A DNA stretch of 33,153 nucleotides from Serratia nevei (GCF_024160145.1 NZ_JAMYWQ010000047.1:1-33153), one strand, 5' to 3'. Positions 1-8,971 are shown, counted from the stretch's first letter. Program-made: numbers and translations. The notes: generated by a model not told the origin, from the sequence alone.

Positions 1-116
1 ACGACAGTAAACGCACGGGTCGAGTGGGATGGGAGAGATTATGGGAAGGATGGTTCAAACTGCAAACCATCCTTGAGGGTTATCTGCTGGCCAAGTCTCT
101 CGAGCAAGAGATCTGA
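1..116 (+). CDS. IS50/Tn5-type transposase, C-terminal fragment
   Basis: The frame starting at base 3 gives 37 residues and a TGA stop at 114-116. It opens with DSKRTG and continues with LWEGW, KLQ and LLAK, which line up with the last part of Tn5 transposase (DSKRTG, LWEGW, LQSKLDGFLAAK). This region of Tn5 Tnp is the C-terminal helical domain used for synapsis and dimer contacts. The DDE catalytic core would lie upstream, outside the window. Residues differ at many positions from Tn5, so this is a relative rather than Tn5 itself. It is partial because the window begins inside it; nothing indicates that it is broken. Confidence 0.85.
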   Translation, partial: DSKRTGRVGWERLWEGWFKLQTILEGYLLAKSLEQEI

Positions 117-127
117 TCAAGAGACAG
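109..127. repeat. IS50-type inner-end terminal repeat (19 bp)
   Basis: AGATCTGATCAAGAGACAG is the exact reverse complement of the IS50 inner end. It holds two GATC (Dam) sites; in IS50, Dam methylation of this end reduces its use by transposase. The first bases also encode the last codons and stop of the transposase. Confidence 0.9.
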
Positions 128-157
128 CCGCCAGGGCCCCTTACCGTCATTATTCGC

Positions 158-1432
158 TTACTGCCAATCCACCAGGCAATAGTGCTTCTTGCCGCGGCGC
201 AGCAGCGTGAAACGGCCGAACAGACGGTCGGCGTCGCTGAAACGGTATTCGGCATCGGACTGTTTCTCGCCGTTGATGGTCACCGCGTTGGAGCCGATCA
301 TCGTGCGTGCCTGGCCGCGTGACGGCACCAGTTCGGCATTGACCAGCGCCTGCTGCAGATCGGCGTCGCCATCCAGTTTGATGGTCGGCATGCCGTCCTG
401 CGCCAGTTGGGCGAAATCCGCTTCGGTCATGTCGTGCAGCGCGCCGGAGAACAGACTCTGGGTGATGCGCTGAGCGGCCGCCAGGCCCTCTTCGCCGTGC
501 ACCATGCGGGTCACTTCTTCCGCCAGCACATACTGGGCGCGCGGAGCCTTGCCGCTGTTCTTGTCTTCTTCTTCCAGCGCGTTGATGTCTTCCAGGCTCA
601 TGAAGGTGAAGAACTTCAGGAAACGGTAGACGTCGGCGTCGGCGGTGTTGATCCAGAACTGGTAGAACTTGTACGGGCTGGTTTTTTCCGGCGCCAGCCA
701 GACCGCGCCGCCTTCGGTTTTACCGAACTTGGTGCCGTCGGCCTTGGTGATCAACGGCACGGTCAGGCCGAACACCTGCTTCTGATGTTGACGACGCGTC
801 AGATCGATACCCGAGGTGATGTTGCCCCACTGATCGGAGCCGCCGATCTGCAGCTCCACCTGATGGCGATTGTACAGCTCGGAAAAATCGAAACCCTGCA
901 GCAGGTTGTAGGAAAACTCGGTGAAGGAGATGCCGGAATCGTCGCGATTCAGGCGCTGCTTGACCGCTTCCTTGTTGATCATCTGGTTGACGGAGAAGTG
1001 CTTGCCGATGTCACGCAGGAAGGTCAGCACGTTCATGCCGCCGAACCAGTCGTAGTTGTTGGCCGCGATAGCGCTGTTGCTGCCGCAGTCGAAATCGAGG
1101 AACGGGGAAACCTGTTTGCGGATCTTCTCGACCCACTCGTTCACCGTATCGGTGGTGTTCAGCTTGCGCTCCGCCGCTTTGAAGCTCGGATCGCCGATCA
1201 GGCCGGTGGCGCCGCCCACCAGCGCCACCGGCTTGTGGCCGGCCAGCTGGAAGCGCTTCAGGCACAACAGAGGAACCAGATGGCCCAAATGCAAGCTGTC
1301 GGCGGTCGGATCGAAACCGCAATACAGTGCAATTGGCCCTTGCGCCAGTCGCTCCGCTAACGCTTCCTCATCCGTAACCTGGGCAACGAGGCCCCGCTCT
1401 TGCAGTTGTTTAATCAAGTTGCTGCTTGCCAT
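158..1432 (-). CDS. tyrS: Tyrosyl-tRNA synthetase
   Basis: Cytoplasmic class I aminoacyl-tRNA synthetase that activates tyrosine with ATP and charges tRNA-Tyr. The 424-residue product has the same length as E. coli TyrS and is nearly identical through the catalytic domain. The HIGH motif is HLGH at residues 48-51, the KMSKS-like loop is KFGKT near residue 235, and the C-terminal S4-like RNA-binding domain includes [10 protein letters not shown] and INGEKQSD. An in-frame upstream ATG would add 14 residues (MYRQ...), but the start at 1432 matches the family N-terminus ([10 protein letters not shown]) and has a GGAG about 6 nt upstream. It is the last gene of the anmK-mliC-pdxH-tyrS minus-strand series. 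pdxY follows tyrS in E. coli; here an IS50-like element ends about 30 bp past the stop. Confidence 0.98.
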   Translation of the reverse strand: MASSNLIKQLQERGLVAQVTDEEALAERLAQGPIALYCGFDPTADSLHLGHLVPLLCLKRFQLAGHKPVALVGGATGLIGDPSFKAAERKLNTTDTVNEWVEKIRKQVSPFLDFDCGSNSAIAANNYDWFGGMNVLTFLRDIGKHFSVNQMINKEAVKQRLNRDDSGISFTEFSYNLLQGFDFSELYNRHQVELQIGGSDQWGNITSGIDLTRRQHQKQVFGLTVPLITKADGTKFGKTEGGAVWLAPEKTSPYKFYQFWINTADADVYRFLKFFTFMSLEDINALEEEDKNSGKAPRAQYVLAEEVTRMVHGEEGLAAAQRITQSLFSGALHDMTEADFAQLAQDGMPTIKLDGDADLQQALVNAELVPSRGQARTMIGSNAVTINGEKQSDAEYRFSDADRLFGRFTLLRRGKKHYCLVDWQ

Positions 1433-1570
1433 CAATGACTCCATGTATAAACGAATGCACCTTTGCCGGTACACGGCCTTTCGCCCAGTGGCGAAATAAA
1501 AATTCAGGGTAGCGCATAGAATAAAGCGCCGGCGACGTCAGCACCAGCGCTTAGAGGGGATTTTCCGTCT

Positions 1571-2224
1571 TCAGGGTGCCAGTCGGTCAATTTTCCAGTC
1601 ATTCCCGTCCCGCTGGTACAGGAAACGGTCATGCAGGCGGTGGGCGCCCCCCTGCCAAAACTCGACGGAGTCGAATTTCACGCGGAATCCGCCCCAGAAA
1701 CTCGGCAATGGCACTTCGCCCTGCTGAAACTTCTGCTTCAGCTCAAGGAATTTGCTTTCCAGCACGCCGCGCGCGGAAATGCGCGACGACTGCTGCGACA
1801 CCCAGGCGCCGATTTGGCTGTCCTTCGGCCGGCTGTTGAAATACTTCAGCACTTCGAAGGTCGACAGGCGCTCCACCTGACCGAGGAAGATCACCTGGCG
1901 ATCGAGCATGTGCCAGGGGAACAGCAGGCTGATATGCGGGTTGTGCGCCAGCTGTTGCGCCTTGCGGCTGCCGAGGTTGGTGTAGAACACCAGCCCCTGC
2001 TCATCGAAATGCTTCAGCAGCACGATGCGCTGATAGGGCTGACCGTGTTCGTCGACGGTCGCGACGCACATGGCGGTCGGATCGGCCAGGCGCGCGTCGC
2101 AGGCCTGTTTCAACCAGCGCTCGAACAGCTCGAGCGGGTTGGCGGTCAGATCGTTGCGGCGCAGGCCGCCTCGGGTGTATTCACGGCGCAGGTCCGCAAC
2201 ATCAAACTCATTCTTTTCAATCAT
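1571..2224 (-). CDS. pdxH: Pyridoxine/pyridoxamine 5'-phosphate oxidase
   Basis: FMN-dependent oxidase that converts pyridoxine 5'-phosphate or pyridoxamine 5'-phosphate to pyridoxal 5'-phosphate, the last step of PLP synthesis and salvage. The 217-residue product is close to the E. coli length (218). Family blocks are visible: [15 protein letters not shown] near the N-terminus, [28 protein letters not shown], the FMN-binding region around [15 protein letters not shown], and the C-terminal [10 protein letters not shown]. The frame is open for another 31 codons upstream, which would overlap the mliC stop. The internal ATG at 2224 was chosen because the family match begins there ([16 protein letters not shown]). 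The Shine-Dalgarno signal at this start is weak, so a nearby alternative start is possible. Confidence 0.96.
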   Translation of the reverse strand: MIEKNEFDVADLRREYTRGGLRRNDLTANPLELFERWLKQACDARLADPTAMCVATVDEHGQPYQRIVLLKHFDEQGLVFYTNLGSRKAQQLAHNPHISLLFPWHMLDRQVIFLGQVERLSTFEVLKYFNSRPKDSQIGAWVSQQSSRISARGVLESKFLELKQKFQQGEVPLPSFWGGFRVKFDSVEFWQGGAHRLHDRFLYQRDGNDWKIDRLAP

Positions 2225-2313
2225 CTGGGTTATCGACCAACTGAAAAAATCCGTCGTTACATTCTGCGCCTGCGGCGTCAGGAACTCAATCGCTCCGACG
2301 CCGCCATTGACCT

Positions 2314-2616
2314 TCACTCCGTCAGCACGCAGTCGCTCATCACTACCTTGCCGTTACGTTCAAGATAGGCATTGCGGTCTTTCGACCAGAAAGTGTATTT
2401 GCCGTCGCTGTATTTGGCGCCGGTCAACGCCAGCACCTGCTTGAGATGCAGCTGCTCGCCATCCATCAGCAGGCTGACCTCGCTCGCCTTGCCGTCGAGC
2501 GCCACCGTCAGCGGCGTGGTGCCGCACTGATAGTGCATCGTCTGGCTGCTTTGCGGCAGGATGTAGCTGCAGCCGGACAGCGCCAGCGCGCCGGCGACGA
2601 AAATGACTTTTTTCAT
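2314..2616 (-). CDS. mliC: Membrane-bound inhibitor of C-type lysozyme, lipoprotein
   Basis: Small outer-membrane lipoprotein of the MliC/PliC family, which binds and blocks C-type (animal) lysozyme in the periplasm. The 100-residue product starts [16 protein letters not shown], a lipoprotein signal with lipobox LSGC and Cys16 as the acylation site. The mature part carries the paired family motifs with [28 protein letters not shown] and [16 protein letters not shown], and a C-terminal Cys able to pair with the Cys of MHYQCGT. It sits between anmK and pdxH as in E. coli (ydhA), with 45 bp to anmK, which suggests one transcript. AGGAG lies about 7 nt before the ATG. Confidence 0.93.
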   Translation of the reverse strand: MKKVIFVAGALALSGCSYILPQSSQTMHYQCGTTPLTVALDGKASEVSLLMDGEQLHLKQVLALTGAKYSDGKYTFWSKDRNAYLERNGKVVMSDCVLTE

Positions 2617-2661
2617 GCTGTTGCTCCTTAGAAAAATCCTTCACGGGCTATCCTAACAGAG

Positions 2662-3783
2662 CTAACGGCCCCCCAACGGCAAAACCGGATAAATCCCACC
2701 CAGCACCGTTTCGCGGCTGGCGCCGGTCACCGAAGGCAGGTTGCCGGCCTGGCCGGACAGCGTGCGAAACGCCAGCCAGGCAAAGGCCAGCGCCTCCATA
2801 TCGTCACCGCTGACGCCGCAATCGTCGGTCAGCCCGACCTCCGTGCCCGGCAACAGCGCCGACAGGCGCGCCATCAGCAGCGAGTTGCGCGCCCCGCCGC
2901 CGCACACCAGCAGGCGTTCGCAGCCGCCGGCCAGCAACACCTGTTCGCTGATGCTGACGGCGGTCAGCTCCGTCAACGTGGCCTGCACGTCGACCGGCGC
3001 GATCGCCGGCAGCCCGCCCAGCTGACGCTCCAGCCAGGAGATGTTGAAATACTCGCGGCCGGTACTTTTCGGCGCCGGCAGCGTGAAGTAAGGATCCGCC
3101 AGCATCTGCTGCAACAGCGGCAAACAGACCCGCCCCTGCATCGCCCAACCGCCGTCCCGGTCGAAAGGCTGCGCGCGGTGACGCCACACCCAGGCGTCCA
3201 TCAGCATATTGCCCGGCCCGGTGTCGAAACCGCGCACCGGCGTGCCGGGCAACAGCAGGGAGAGGTTGGCGATGCCGCCGATGTTCAGCACCATGCGACG
3301 CTCGACCGGGTGCCCCAGCAGCGCCTGATGAAACGCCGGCACCAGCGGTGCGCCCTGCCCGCCGTAGGCCATGTCGCGCCGGCGAAAATCGCCGACGGTG
3401 GTGATATTGGTCAGCGCGGCGATGCGGTTGTTGTCGCCCAGCTGCATCGAGAAACGCGCGTCGCCTTCCGGTTCATGCCACACCGTCTGGCCATGGCAGC
3501 CGATGGCGGTAATGTGTTCCGCGTCAATGCCGGTTTGCTTCAGCAGGCCGAGCACCGCCTCGCCGAACAGCGTGCCCAGCTGCGCGTCCAGCCGGCCGAC
3601 GGCGGCCAGCGTGGTCTGCTGCCCCTGGCACATGCCCAGGATCTCTTTTTTCAGCGCCATCGGCATCGGATGGCTATAGCTGGCCTGTTGCGCCACCATG
3701 CGATCGTCGATCGCGGCCAATACCACATCGATTCCGTCCAGACTGGTGCCGGACATGACGCCTATATAGCGGCCTGACTTCAT
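2662..3783 (-). CDS. anmK: Anhydro-N-acetylmuramic acid kinase
   Basis: Cytoplasmic kinase that hydrolyses the 1,6-anhydro ring of anhydroMurNAc and phosphorylates it to MurNAc-6-phosphate in peptidoglycan recycling. The 373-residue product (E. coli 369) starts [21 protein letters not shown], the typical N-terminal phosphate-binding motif. Further blocks are [35 protein letters not shown] (with the catalytic Asp region), [24 protein letters not shown] and [11 protein letters not shown]. The longer frame upstream adds 25 unrelated residues; the start at 3783 has GAGGA about 8 nt upstream. It is the first gene of the minus-strand series that continues to tyrS. A minus-oriented PhoP-like box lies about 150 bp upstream. 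Confidence 0.97.
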   Translation of the reverse strand: MKSGRYIGVMSGTSLDGIDVVLAAIDDRMVAQQASYSHPMPMALKKEILGMCQGQQTTLAAVGRLDAQLGTLFGEAVLGLLKQTGIDAEHITAIGCHGQTVWHEPEGDARFSMQLGDNNRIAALTNITTVGDFRRRDMAYGGQGAPLVPAFHQALLGHPVERRMVLNIGGIANLSLLLPGTPVRGFDTGPGNMLMDAWVWRHRAQPFDRDGGWAMQGRVCLPLLQQMLADPYFTLPAPKSTGREYFNISWLERQLGGLPAIAPVDVQATLTELTAVSISEQVLLAGGCERLLVCGGGARNSLLMARLSALLPGTEVGLTDDCGVSGDDMEALAFAWLAFRTLSGQAGNLPSVTGASRETVLGGIYPVLPLGGR

Positions 3784-3932
3784 AGCAACATCCTCTAACC
3801 CGCGCGGTAAACAAATTTCATTCTGATAAATAAACCAGAATTGCCGGATTAACGCCATGAATTATGATGCTTTTTTTACAGGCCGTGAGCCAGATGCCGC
3901 CTCATTGCGCCGCTGCGGCACGGGTTATGTGT

Positions 3933-3949
3933 TAAACCGTGCCTTAACC
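3933..3949 (-). promoter_or_regulatory. Candidate PhoP box, minus orientation (toward anmK)
   Basis: Read on the minus strand this is GGTTAA-GGCAC-GGTTTA, a direct repeat with 5-bp spacing. The PhoP consensus is (G/T)GTTTA-N5-(G/T)GTTTA; the halves match 5/6 and 6/6. It faces away from slyB and toward anmK. Functional assignment is inferred from sequence similarity only. Confidence 0.45.
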
Positions 3950-3982
3950 GGCAACGGAATGTCGCCGACGCTGTCATAAAGG

Positions 3983-3996
3983 TAAACCGCGGTTTA
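3983..3996. repeat. 14-bp perfect palindrome TAAACCGCGGTTTA
   Basis: Perfect inverted repeat in the anmK-slyB gap. Its right arm GGTTTA is also the first half of the slyB-facing PhoP-like box, and its left arm is an inverted copy of the same hexamer. It may be a symmetric operator or simply a consequence of divergent PhoP half-sites. Confidence 0.6.
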
Positions 3997-4007
3997 TTAT
4001 TGGTTGA
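3991..4007 (+). promoter_or_regulatory. Candidate PhoP box upstream of slyB
   Basis: GGTTTA-TTATT-GGTTGA matches the PhoP direct-repeat consensus at 6/6 and 5/6 positions with the correct 5-bp spacing. slyB is a known PhoP-regulon gene in E. coli and Salmonella, which supports the call. A clear -10 at the usual distance is not obvious (GTTAAG near 4018 is the best candidate). Confidence 0.65.
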
Positions 4008-4144
4008 ACAGAGAAAAGTTAAGCTGCCTGCAGTGATGGAGCATGGTGATATGCCCGGCTTTCAGCCATACTTTGTCTATCGTTTACCGAATCTTGCCTG
4101 GTGAGCATTACCAGGTTACGGACTACTACCATCAGGAGTTTTAT

Positions 4145-4609
4145 ATGATCAAGCGTCTTCTCGTCGTCGCCGTCGCCGCCGTTACGCTGGCAGGGTGCGC
4201 CAATGAATCCATGTCCGGCGATGTTTACTCGTCCTCGCAGGCCAAACAGGTGCAAACCGTCACCTACGGGACGCTGGTTTCCGTTCGTCCGGTTAAAATT
4301 CAGGGCGGCGAAGGCTCCAACACTATGGGGATGATCGGCGGCGCGGTGATTGGCGGGCTGCTGGGTAACACCGTCGGCGGCGGCACCGGCCGTACGCTGG
4401 CCACCGCAGCGGGCGCTATCGCCGGCGGCGCGGCGGGCAACAGCATCGGTGAAGTGGCCGGCCGTACCTCAGGCTACGAGCTGGAAATCAAAACCGACCA
4501 GAAAGAGAACATCGTGGTGGTACAGAAAGCGGGCGACACCAAGTTCAGCCCGGGCCAGCGCGTACGCATGGCGCGCATGGGCGATACCATCACCGTTTCT
4601 CCGCTGTAA
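4145..4609 (+). CDS. slyB: Outer-membrane lipoprotein SlyB
   Basis: Lipoprotein of the SlyB/Pcp family (glycine-zipper 2TM domain), PhoP-regulated in enterics and linked to outer-membrane integrity under low Mg2+ or antimicrobial-peptide stress. The 154-residue product begins MIKRLLVVAVAAVTLAGC, a signal peptide with lipobox LAGC (Cys18). A glycine zipper spans roughly residues 60-110 (GGAVIGGLLGNTVGGGTGRTLATAAGA begins it), followed by a basic C-terminal domain ending VRMARMGDTITVSPL. AGGAG lies at about 4133-4137, 7 nt before the ATG; a longer upstream frame has no such site. It is transcribed away from slyA toward a strong terminator, as in E. coli. A PhoP-like box lies 140-155 bp upstream. 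Confidence 0.96.
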   Translation: MIKRLLVVAVAAVTLAGCANESMSGDVYSSSQAKQVQTVTYGTLVSVRPVKIQGGEGSNTMGMIGGAVIGGLLGNTVGGGTGRTLATAAGAIAGGAAGNSIGEVAGRTSGYELEIKTDQKENIVVVQKAGDTKFSPGQRVRMARMGDTITVSPL

Positions 4610-4629
4610 GTCAGCCGGCGGCAAACGGC

Positions 4630-4657
4630 AAACCGGAGGCAAACGCCTCCGGTTTTA
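4630..4657 (+). terminator. Intrinsic terminator of slyB
   Basis: A 10-bp stem AACCGGAGGC / GCCTCCGGTT with a 4-nt loop, ending in TTTTATTT. It lies about 20 bp past the slyB stop. Confidence 0.85.
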
Positions 4658-4702
4658 TTTCTGATGCTGTGAAACTGTAATCGTAGAAAAATAAGAATAT
4701 TA

Positions 4703-5134
4703 TTATTTGTTCTGCAGTTCGGTGATGTTTTGTTCTAACTTGCCAATCAGCCCTACCAACAGATGCACTTCGTCGACGGTAATGCCGCTTAAAATCTCAC
4801 TGCGCGTTGACGTGATCACACTGTCCACTTCCCTGATGATCGGATCGGCCGCATCGGTCAGCTTGATGCGCTTCGCGCGGCGATCGTTGGCACAGGTGTG
4901 ACGCGTAATCAGCCCTTTTTCCTCCAGTTGGTCCAGCGTACGAACCAGTGACGGCTGCTCGATACCGATCGCCTTGGCCAACTGGATTTGCGACTGTTCC
5001 GGCGGCAAGCGATTGATATTGTGCAAGGTAACCCAGTGTGTTTGGGTCAGCTCCAACGGCTTGAGCCGATGATCGATGAGCGCGCGCCAAACACGAACTA
5101 ATCGTGCTAAATCTGAACCTAATGTTGAATCCAC
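4703..5134 (-). CDS. slyA: MarR-family transcriptional regulator SlyA
   Basis: Dimeric winged-helix regulator that binds a TTAGCAAGCTAA-type palindrome and often relieves H-NS silencing of virulence and stress genes. The 143-residue product matches E. coli SlyA (144) over nearly its whole length: [28 protein letters not shown], the recognition helix region [29 protein letters not shown], and the wing with [11 protein letters not shown]. The start is GTG at 5134 with a strong AAGGAGG about 6 nt upstream. It faces slyB tail to tail and is divergent from ydhIJK. A near-consensus SlyA palindrome lies only 17-28 bp upstream of the start, which suggests autoregulation. Confidence 0.96.
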   Translation of the reverse strand: MDSTLGSDLARLVRVWRALIDHRLKPLELTQTHWVTLHNINRLPPEQSQIQLAKAIGIEQPSLVRTLDQLEEKGLITRHTCANDRRAKRIKLTDAADPIIREVDSVITSTRSEILSGITVDEVHLLVGLIGKLEQNITELQNK

Positions 5135-5150
5135 TTCCCCCTCCTTATAA

Positions 5151-5162
5151 TTAGCATGCTAA
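5151..5162. promoter_or_regulatory. Candidate SlyA operator
   Basis: TTAGCATGCTAA is a perfect 12-bp palindrome one base different from the reported SlyA consensus TTAGCAAGCTAA. It lies just upstream of the slyA Shine-Dalgarno sequence, in the gap shared with the divergent ydhIJK operon, so it could act on slyA, on ydhI, or on both. Confidence 0.7.
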
Positions 5163-5314
5163 CATTACCTCCCAGAGTTTAGACTATTTTGGGTAACTCA
5201 CATTAAAAACACAAATGTATATAATGTATATTGTGGAAATAGCCACTATTTTTAGCCGCTATTGTTTAATCGTTATGCAAATATTCAACATATTCACCCT
5301 TAGGGATTGTTAAT

Positions 5315-5551
5315 GTGAATACATCATGGTTACACACCTCATCGCCCTTACCCGATTTGGTCCTGGGGGCATCGCTTTATTTTCCACCTGTATTTAAAGC
5401 TTTTTTGCTAGGACTGGTCTTATGGCTGCTGATTCATCAGCTGCTGAGAGACTGGATGTATTCCGGCGAAATCTGGCATCCCATGTTGATGGACCTGTCC
5501 ATTTTCGTTCTGACCGTCAGCGGTTCCTTATGGATTTTAGCGAGTTGGTAA
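5315..5551 (+). CDS. ydhI: Small inner-membrane protein, DUF1656 (YdhI)
   Basis: A 78-residue hydrophobic protein with two predicted membrane spans (about residues 25-45 and 60-77), of the DUF1656/AaeX type. Such proteins are encoded first in operons for a HlyD-like adaptor and a FUSC-family transporter. The start is GTG at 5315. The family core [23 protein letters not shown] is present. Three bp separate its stop from ydhJ. It is divergent from slyA across a 180-bp gap holding the SlyA palindrome and an AT-rich stretch with TATAAT at 5220-5225, a possible -10. Its precise role in the pump is unknown. Confidence 0.9.
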   Translation: MNTSWLHTSSPLPDLVLGASLYFPPVFKAFLLGLVLWLLIHQLLRDWMYSGEIWHPMLMDLSIFVLTVSGSLWILASW

Positions 5552-5554
5552 CCC

Positions 5555-6418
5555 ATGCAGCATAAAACATTAAAATACTTTTCTACGGTGATCGTCTGCG
5601 CCATTGCCGTCTGCGCCGGTTGGTGGCTCTGGAATTATTATATGCAATCGCCGTGGACCCGTGACGGAAAAGTGCGCGCAGAACTTGTCAATATCACCCC
5701 TGAAGTTTCTGGAAGATTAGAGAAAATAAGCGCGAATGACAATCAGTTCGTACCTGCGGGAAGTCTGATTTTTACCCTCGACCCGGTGCCTTATCAGATC
5801 GCGCTGGACAATGCCGAGGCCGCGGTGGCAAAAGCGCAATCCGATCTGGCCAAGGCGGACCACGAGGCCGCCCGCCGCCGCGGTTTGCCGCGTAGCGTTA
5901 TTTCCGCTGAAGATTTGGACGCGTCCAATTTAGCCGCTCAGGCAATGAAGGCCGCCTATAAAGCCGCCCTGGCCAACCTGGAACAGGCCAAATGGAATTT
6001 GAGCAAAACCAAAATCTATGCGCCAACTGACGGTTATATCACCAACCTGCAGGCGCGGGTCGGAAACTACGCCAATGCCGGTACGCCCCTGGTGGCGTTG
6101 GTGGATGTGCACTCGTTTTATGTGCTCGGTTATTTCGAGGAAACCAAGCTGAAGCATATAAAAGAAGGCAATAAAGCGGACATCGTTTTATATAACGGCA
6201 ACACGCCGCTACAGGGCGAAGTGGAGAGTATCGGCCGCGCCATTTACGATCAGAGCGTTGACAGCAGCAACGATCTATTAATGGACGTTAAGCCCAATGT
6301 TCCCTGGGTACGGTTGGCGCAGCGCGTGCCGGTGCGGATAAAATTGCTCAACCTCCCCGCCGATTTGACGCTGGTGGCCGGCACCACCTGCACCATTTCT
6401 ATTCATCAGTGGAACTAA
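5555..6418 (+). CDS. ydhJ: HlyD-family efflux adaptor (YdhJ)
   Basis: Periplasmic adaptor (membrane fusion) subunit expected to join the YdhK inner-membrane pump to an outer-membrane channel; it resembles AaeA. The 287-residue product has one N-terminal membrane anchor (about residues 9-28). A first lipoyl half-motif follows (VNITPEVSGRLEKISANDNQFVPAGSLIFTLDP), then a helical hairpin rich in Ala/Lys/Asp, the second lipoyl half (IYAPTDGYITNLQARVGNYANAGTPLVALVD), and a beta-barrel ending with VAGTTCTISIHQWN. It is 3 bp after ydhI and 3 bp before ydhK, a tight operon. The substrate is not known; the paralogous AaeAB system exports hydroxylated aromatic acids. Confidence 0.93.
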   Translation: MQHKTLKYFSTVIVCAIAVCAGWWLWNYYMQSPWTRDGKVRAELVNITPEVSGRLEKISANDNQFVPAGSLIFTLDPVPYQIALDNAEAAVAKAQSDLAKADHEAARRRGLPRSVISAEDLDASNLAAQAMKAAYKAALANLEQAKWNLSKTKIYAPTDGYITNLQARVGNYANAGTPLVALVDVHSFYVLGYFEETKLKHIKEGNKADIVLYNGNTPLQGEVESIGRAIYDQSVDSSNDLLMDVKPNVPWVRLAQRVPVRIKLLNLPADLTLVAGTTCTISIHQWN

Positions 6419-6421
6419 AGT

Positions 6422-8452
6422 GTGAACCTGCCTTTTCTGGAGTGGCGCCGCACCCCGTGGGGTAAGGCGAGCGGCGGCCAATGGCGCTATGCGCTGCGCA
6501 ACTCGCTGGCGATGTGTCTCGCGCTTTGGATGGCGTTCGTGCTCGAACTCGACGAGCCCACCTGGGCGCTCACCTCCGCCGCGGTGGTCAGCTTCCCCAC
6601 CATCGGCGGCGTGATCAGCAAAAGCATCGGCCGCATCTTCGGCAGCCTGATGGGTGCCGCCGCGTCGGTGGCGATCGCCGGCCACTGCCTGAACGATCCC
6701 TGGCTGTTCACGCTGTTCATCGCCGCCTGGATCGGGCTGTGCACCTCTATCTCCAACCACTACCAAAACAACGTCTCTTACGCATTCGCACTGGCGGGTT
6801 ATACCGCTGCCATCATCGCCTTCGGTACGGTCAACGTCACCGATACCCAGCAGATCTTCGATATCGCGCAGGCGCGGGTCTGCGAAGTGATCACCGGCAT
6901 TCTGTGCGGCGGGTTGATGATGATGATCCTGCCCAGCACCTCCGACGGCGAAGCGCTGCTGACCTCGTTGCGACGCATGCAGCTGCGCCTGCTGGAGCAC
7001 GCCGCCATGCTGTGGCAGCCGGAAAGCACCGCGCAGATGCGCACTTCGCATGAGGGGGTCATCGGCCAGATCCTGACCATGAACCTGCTGCGCATTCAGG
7101 CATTCTGGAGCCACTACCGGCTGCGGCGGCAAAATAATCTGCTCAACTACCTGCTGCACCAACAATTGCGTATTACCAGCGTCATCTCCAGCCTGCGCCG
7201 CATGCTGCTGAACTGGCCGGATCGCCCCGCCAATCTGATGCCGGTGCTGACGCAACTGCTGGACGAGCTGCGCGATCCCGCCACCGATAAATACCGCTTG
7301 GCACGTCTGCTCCAGCAGATCGCCCCGCAAGATCCCGCGGATTACCGCCACCGTGCCTTCTGGCTGCGCCTGCGCCATTTCTGCTGGCTTTACCTGAGCT
7401 GCAACCGCTGGCTGCTGCGACTGGAAAGCGCCACGGCGGTCAGCGATCTCCAACCGCCGCGCGTCACCTCGCTGGCGCGCCATACCGACAGCTACGAGGC
7501 CGCCTACAACGGTCTGCGCACCTTTTTGTGCATCGTGATCGGCTGCGCCTATTGGATTAACACGCAGTGGGACGCCGGCAGCGCGGCGCTGACGCTCACC
7601 GCCATCAGCTGCGTGCTCTACTCCTCCACGCCTTCGCCGATCAACAGCGTCAGCACCTTGCTCAAGGCGATACTGTTGCTCTCGGTCACCTGCTTCGTGG
7701 TGAAATTCGGTTTGATGATCCAGATCGATGACTTCTGGGTGTTCTGCGCCTTCCTGTTCCCGATCCTGGTGACCATGCAGATGCTCAAGCTGCAGAACCC
7801 GCCTTATGCCGCGCTCTGGGGGCAACTGATCGTCTTTATGGGCTCGTTCCTCTCCGTCAGCAACCCGCCGAGCTATGACTATCAGTCCTTTATCAATGAC
7901 AACCTCGCTAAAGTCGTCGGCGTGCTGCTGGCCGGGCTGGCGTTTCAGATCCTGCGCCCCAGCTCGGACAAACGCAAAAGCCGCCGCATCATCCGCGCGC
8001 TGCGGCGCGATTTTATCGATCAGTTGAGTAAACGGCCGCAGCAGAGCGAAAGCCAGTTCGAATCGCTGATCTACCATCGCATCAGCCAGCTCAATCAAAG
8101 TCAGGATCAGGAAGCGCGCAGCTGGCTGCTGCGCTGGGGCGTGGTGCTGCTTAACTGCAGCCATGTCGTCTGGCAATTGCGCGACTGGCAGACCCGTTCC
8201 GATCCGCTGTCGGCGGTGCGCGACGTCTGTATTCACTGCCTGCGCGGCATCATGACGGAGAAAGGCGTACAGCACAGCTCGCTGGACGCCACATTGCTGG
8301 AGCTGCTGCGCATGAGCACTGCGCTGGCGCACCACCCCGAACAGGCGGCGCGCGATCTGGCCGGCCTGATTTGGCGGCTCTATTGCTCGCTGCAACAGCT
8401 GCAACAGGCGATTGGCCAGCCCGCCGCCGCGCCGGCCGTCAGCGGCGGGTGA
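6422..8452 (+). CDS. ydhK: FUSC-family inner-membrane transporter (YdhK)
   Basis: A 676-residue member of the fusaric-acid-resistance/AaeB family, the pump subunit of the ydhIJK operon. Two halves each hold a cluster of membrane spans (roughly residues 25-170 and 360-505) followed by soluble domains. The first begins with [31 protein letters not shown]. The second cluster includes [12 protein letters not shown] and [21 protein letters not shown]. coli YdhK is about 670 residues. The start is GTG at 6422, 3 bp past ydhJ. The stop at 8450-8452 directly abuts the sodC stop on the other strand, with no bases between. A 708-codon open frame on the opposite strand is a composition artefact. Confidence 0.93.
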   Translation: MNLPFLEWRRTPWGKASGGQWRYALRNSLAMCLALWMAFVLELDEPTWALTSAAVVSFPTIGGVISKSIGRIFGSLMGAAASVAIAGHCLNDPWLFTLFIAAWIGLCTSISNHYQNNVSYAFALAGYTAAIIAFGTVNVTDTQQIFDIAQARVCEVITGILCGGLMMMILPSTSDGEALLTSLRRMQLRLLEHAAMLWQPESTAQMRTSHEGVIGQILTMNLLRIQAFWSHYRLRRQNNLLNYLLHQQLRITSVISSLRRMLLNWPDRPANLMPVLTQLLDELRDPATDKYRLARLLQQIAPQDPADYRHRAFWLRLRHFCWLYLSCNRWLLRLESATAVSDLQPPRVTSLARHTDSYEAAYNGLRTFLCIVIGCAYWINTQWDAGSAALTLTAISCVLYSSTPSPINSVSTLLKAILLLSVTCFVVKFGLMIQIDDFWVFCAFLFPILVTMQMLKLQNPPYAALWGQLIVFMGSFLSVSNPPSYDYQSFINDNLAKVVGVLLAGLAFQILRPSSDKRKSRRIIRALRRDFIDQLSKRPQQSESQFESLIYHRISQLNQSQDQEARSWLLRWGVVLLNCSHVVWQLRDWQTRSDPLSAVRDVCIHCLRGIMTEKGVQHSSLDATLLELLRMSTALAHHPEQAARDLAGLIWRLYCSLQQLQQAIGQPAAAPAVSGG

Positions 8453-8971
8453 TCACGGGATCACGCCGCAGGCGAAGCGCTCGCCGCCACCGCCGAGCGG
8501 CAGTGGATGATCCGAGTGGTTATCGCCGCCGGCGTGCACCATCAGCGCCTTGCCCTCGATTTCGCTGATTTTCTTCAGCCGTGGCGCCAGTACCGGATAG
8601 GTCGCCATGCCGTCGGCGGTCACATAGATGGCCGGCAAGTCGCCCAGATGCCCGTCGGCATATGGCCCGAGGTGCTTTCCGGTCTTCTGCGGGTCAAGGT
8701 GCCCGCCGGCCGCCAGTGCCGCCACCGCCTTGCCATCCTTCATGCCCGGCTCGCAGCTGCCTTTTTCATGCACGTGGAAGCCGTGTATCCCGGCCGGTAA
8801 CGCTTTCAGGCTCGGCGTAAACAGCAAGCCGTACGGCGTTTCGCTGATGACCACCTTGCCGATGTCCTGGCCGATCCCTTGCCCGGTCACCAGATGCATC
8901 TCAACGTCGGTCGCCGCCTGAGCCGCACCGCACGCCATCAGGCCAAGCGCCGCATACCAATAACGTTTCAT
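8453..8971 (-). CDS. sodC: Periplasmic Cu/Zn superoxide dismutase
   Basis: Converts superoxide to hydrogen peroxide and oxygen in the periplasm using Cu and structural Zn. The 172-residue product starts [19 protein letters not shown], a Sec signal peptide cleaved near AQA. Copper and zinc ligands lie in [35 protein letters not shown] and [13 protein letters not shown]; the C-terminal [13 protein letters not shown] supplies the disulfide Cys. A TTG one codon upstream (8974) could also start, but ATG at 8971 is preferred with AGGAG about 8 nt upstream. It converges on ydhK with abutting stops, as in the E. coli order slyB-slyA-ydhIJK-sodC. Confidence 0.96.
   Translation of the reverse strand: MKRYWYAALGLMACGAAQAATDVEMHLVTGQGIGQDIGKVVISETPYGLLFTPSLKALPAGIHGFHVHEKGSCEPGMKDGKAVAALAAGGHLDPQKTGKHLGPYADGHLGDLPAIYVTADGMATYPVLAPRLKKISEIEGKALMVHAGGDNHSDHPLPLGGGGERFACGVIP

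Larger units (their letters stand above)
1..127 (+). mobile_element. End of an IS50/Tn5-like insertion sequence (inner-end side)
   Basis: Bases 1-116 encode the C-terminal end of a Tn5-type transposase. Bases 109-127 are a terminal repeat identical to the known IS50 inner end (CTGTCTCTTGATCAGATCT on the minus strand). The transposase stop lies inside the repeat, as in IS50. The element therefore enters from the left and stops at base 127. The next nine bases (128-136, CCGCCAGGG) would be one copy of the 9-bp target duplication expected for this family, but the partner copy is outside the window. Whether this is a lone IS or one arm of a composite transposon cannot be seen. Confidence 0.85.

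Noticed and set aside
407..1360. A 317-codon plus-strand frame opposite tyrS
   Set aside because: The sequence is a shadow of tyrS. It has no ribosome-binding site or recognisable domain.
2225..2317. Longer N-terminus for pdxH
   Set aside because: The additional 31 residues have no similarity to PdxH and overlap the mliC stop; the shorter product matches the family length.
6278..8404. A 708-codon open frame on the minus strand opposite ydhK
   Set aside because: Its product is rich in Gln, His, Arg and Ala with no family motifs. It mirrors the GC-rich third positions of ydhK, whose protein is clearly conserved.
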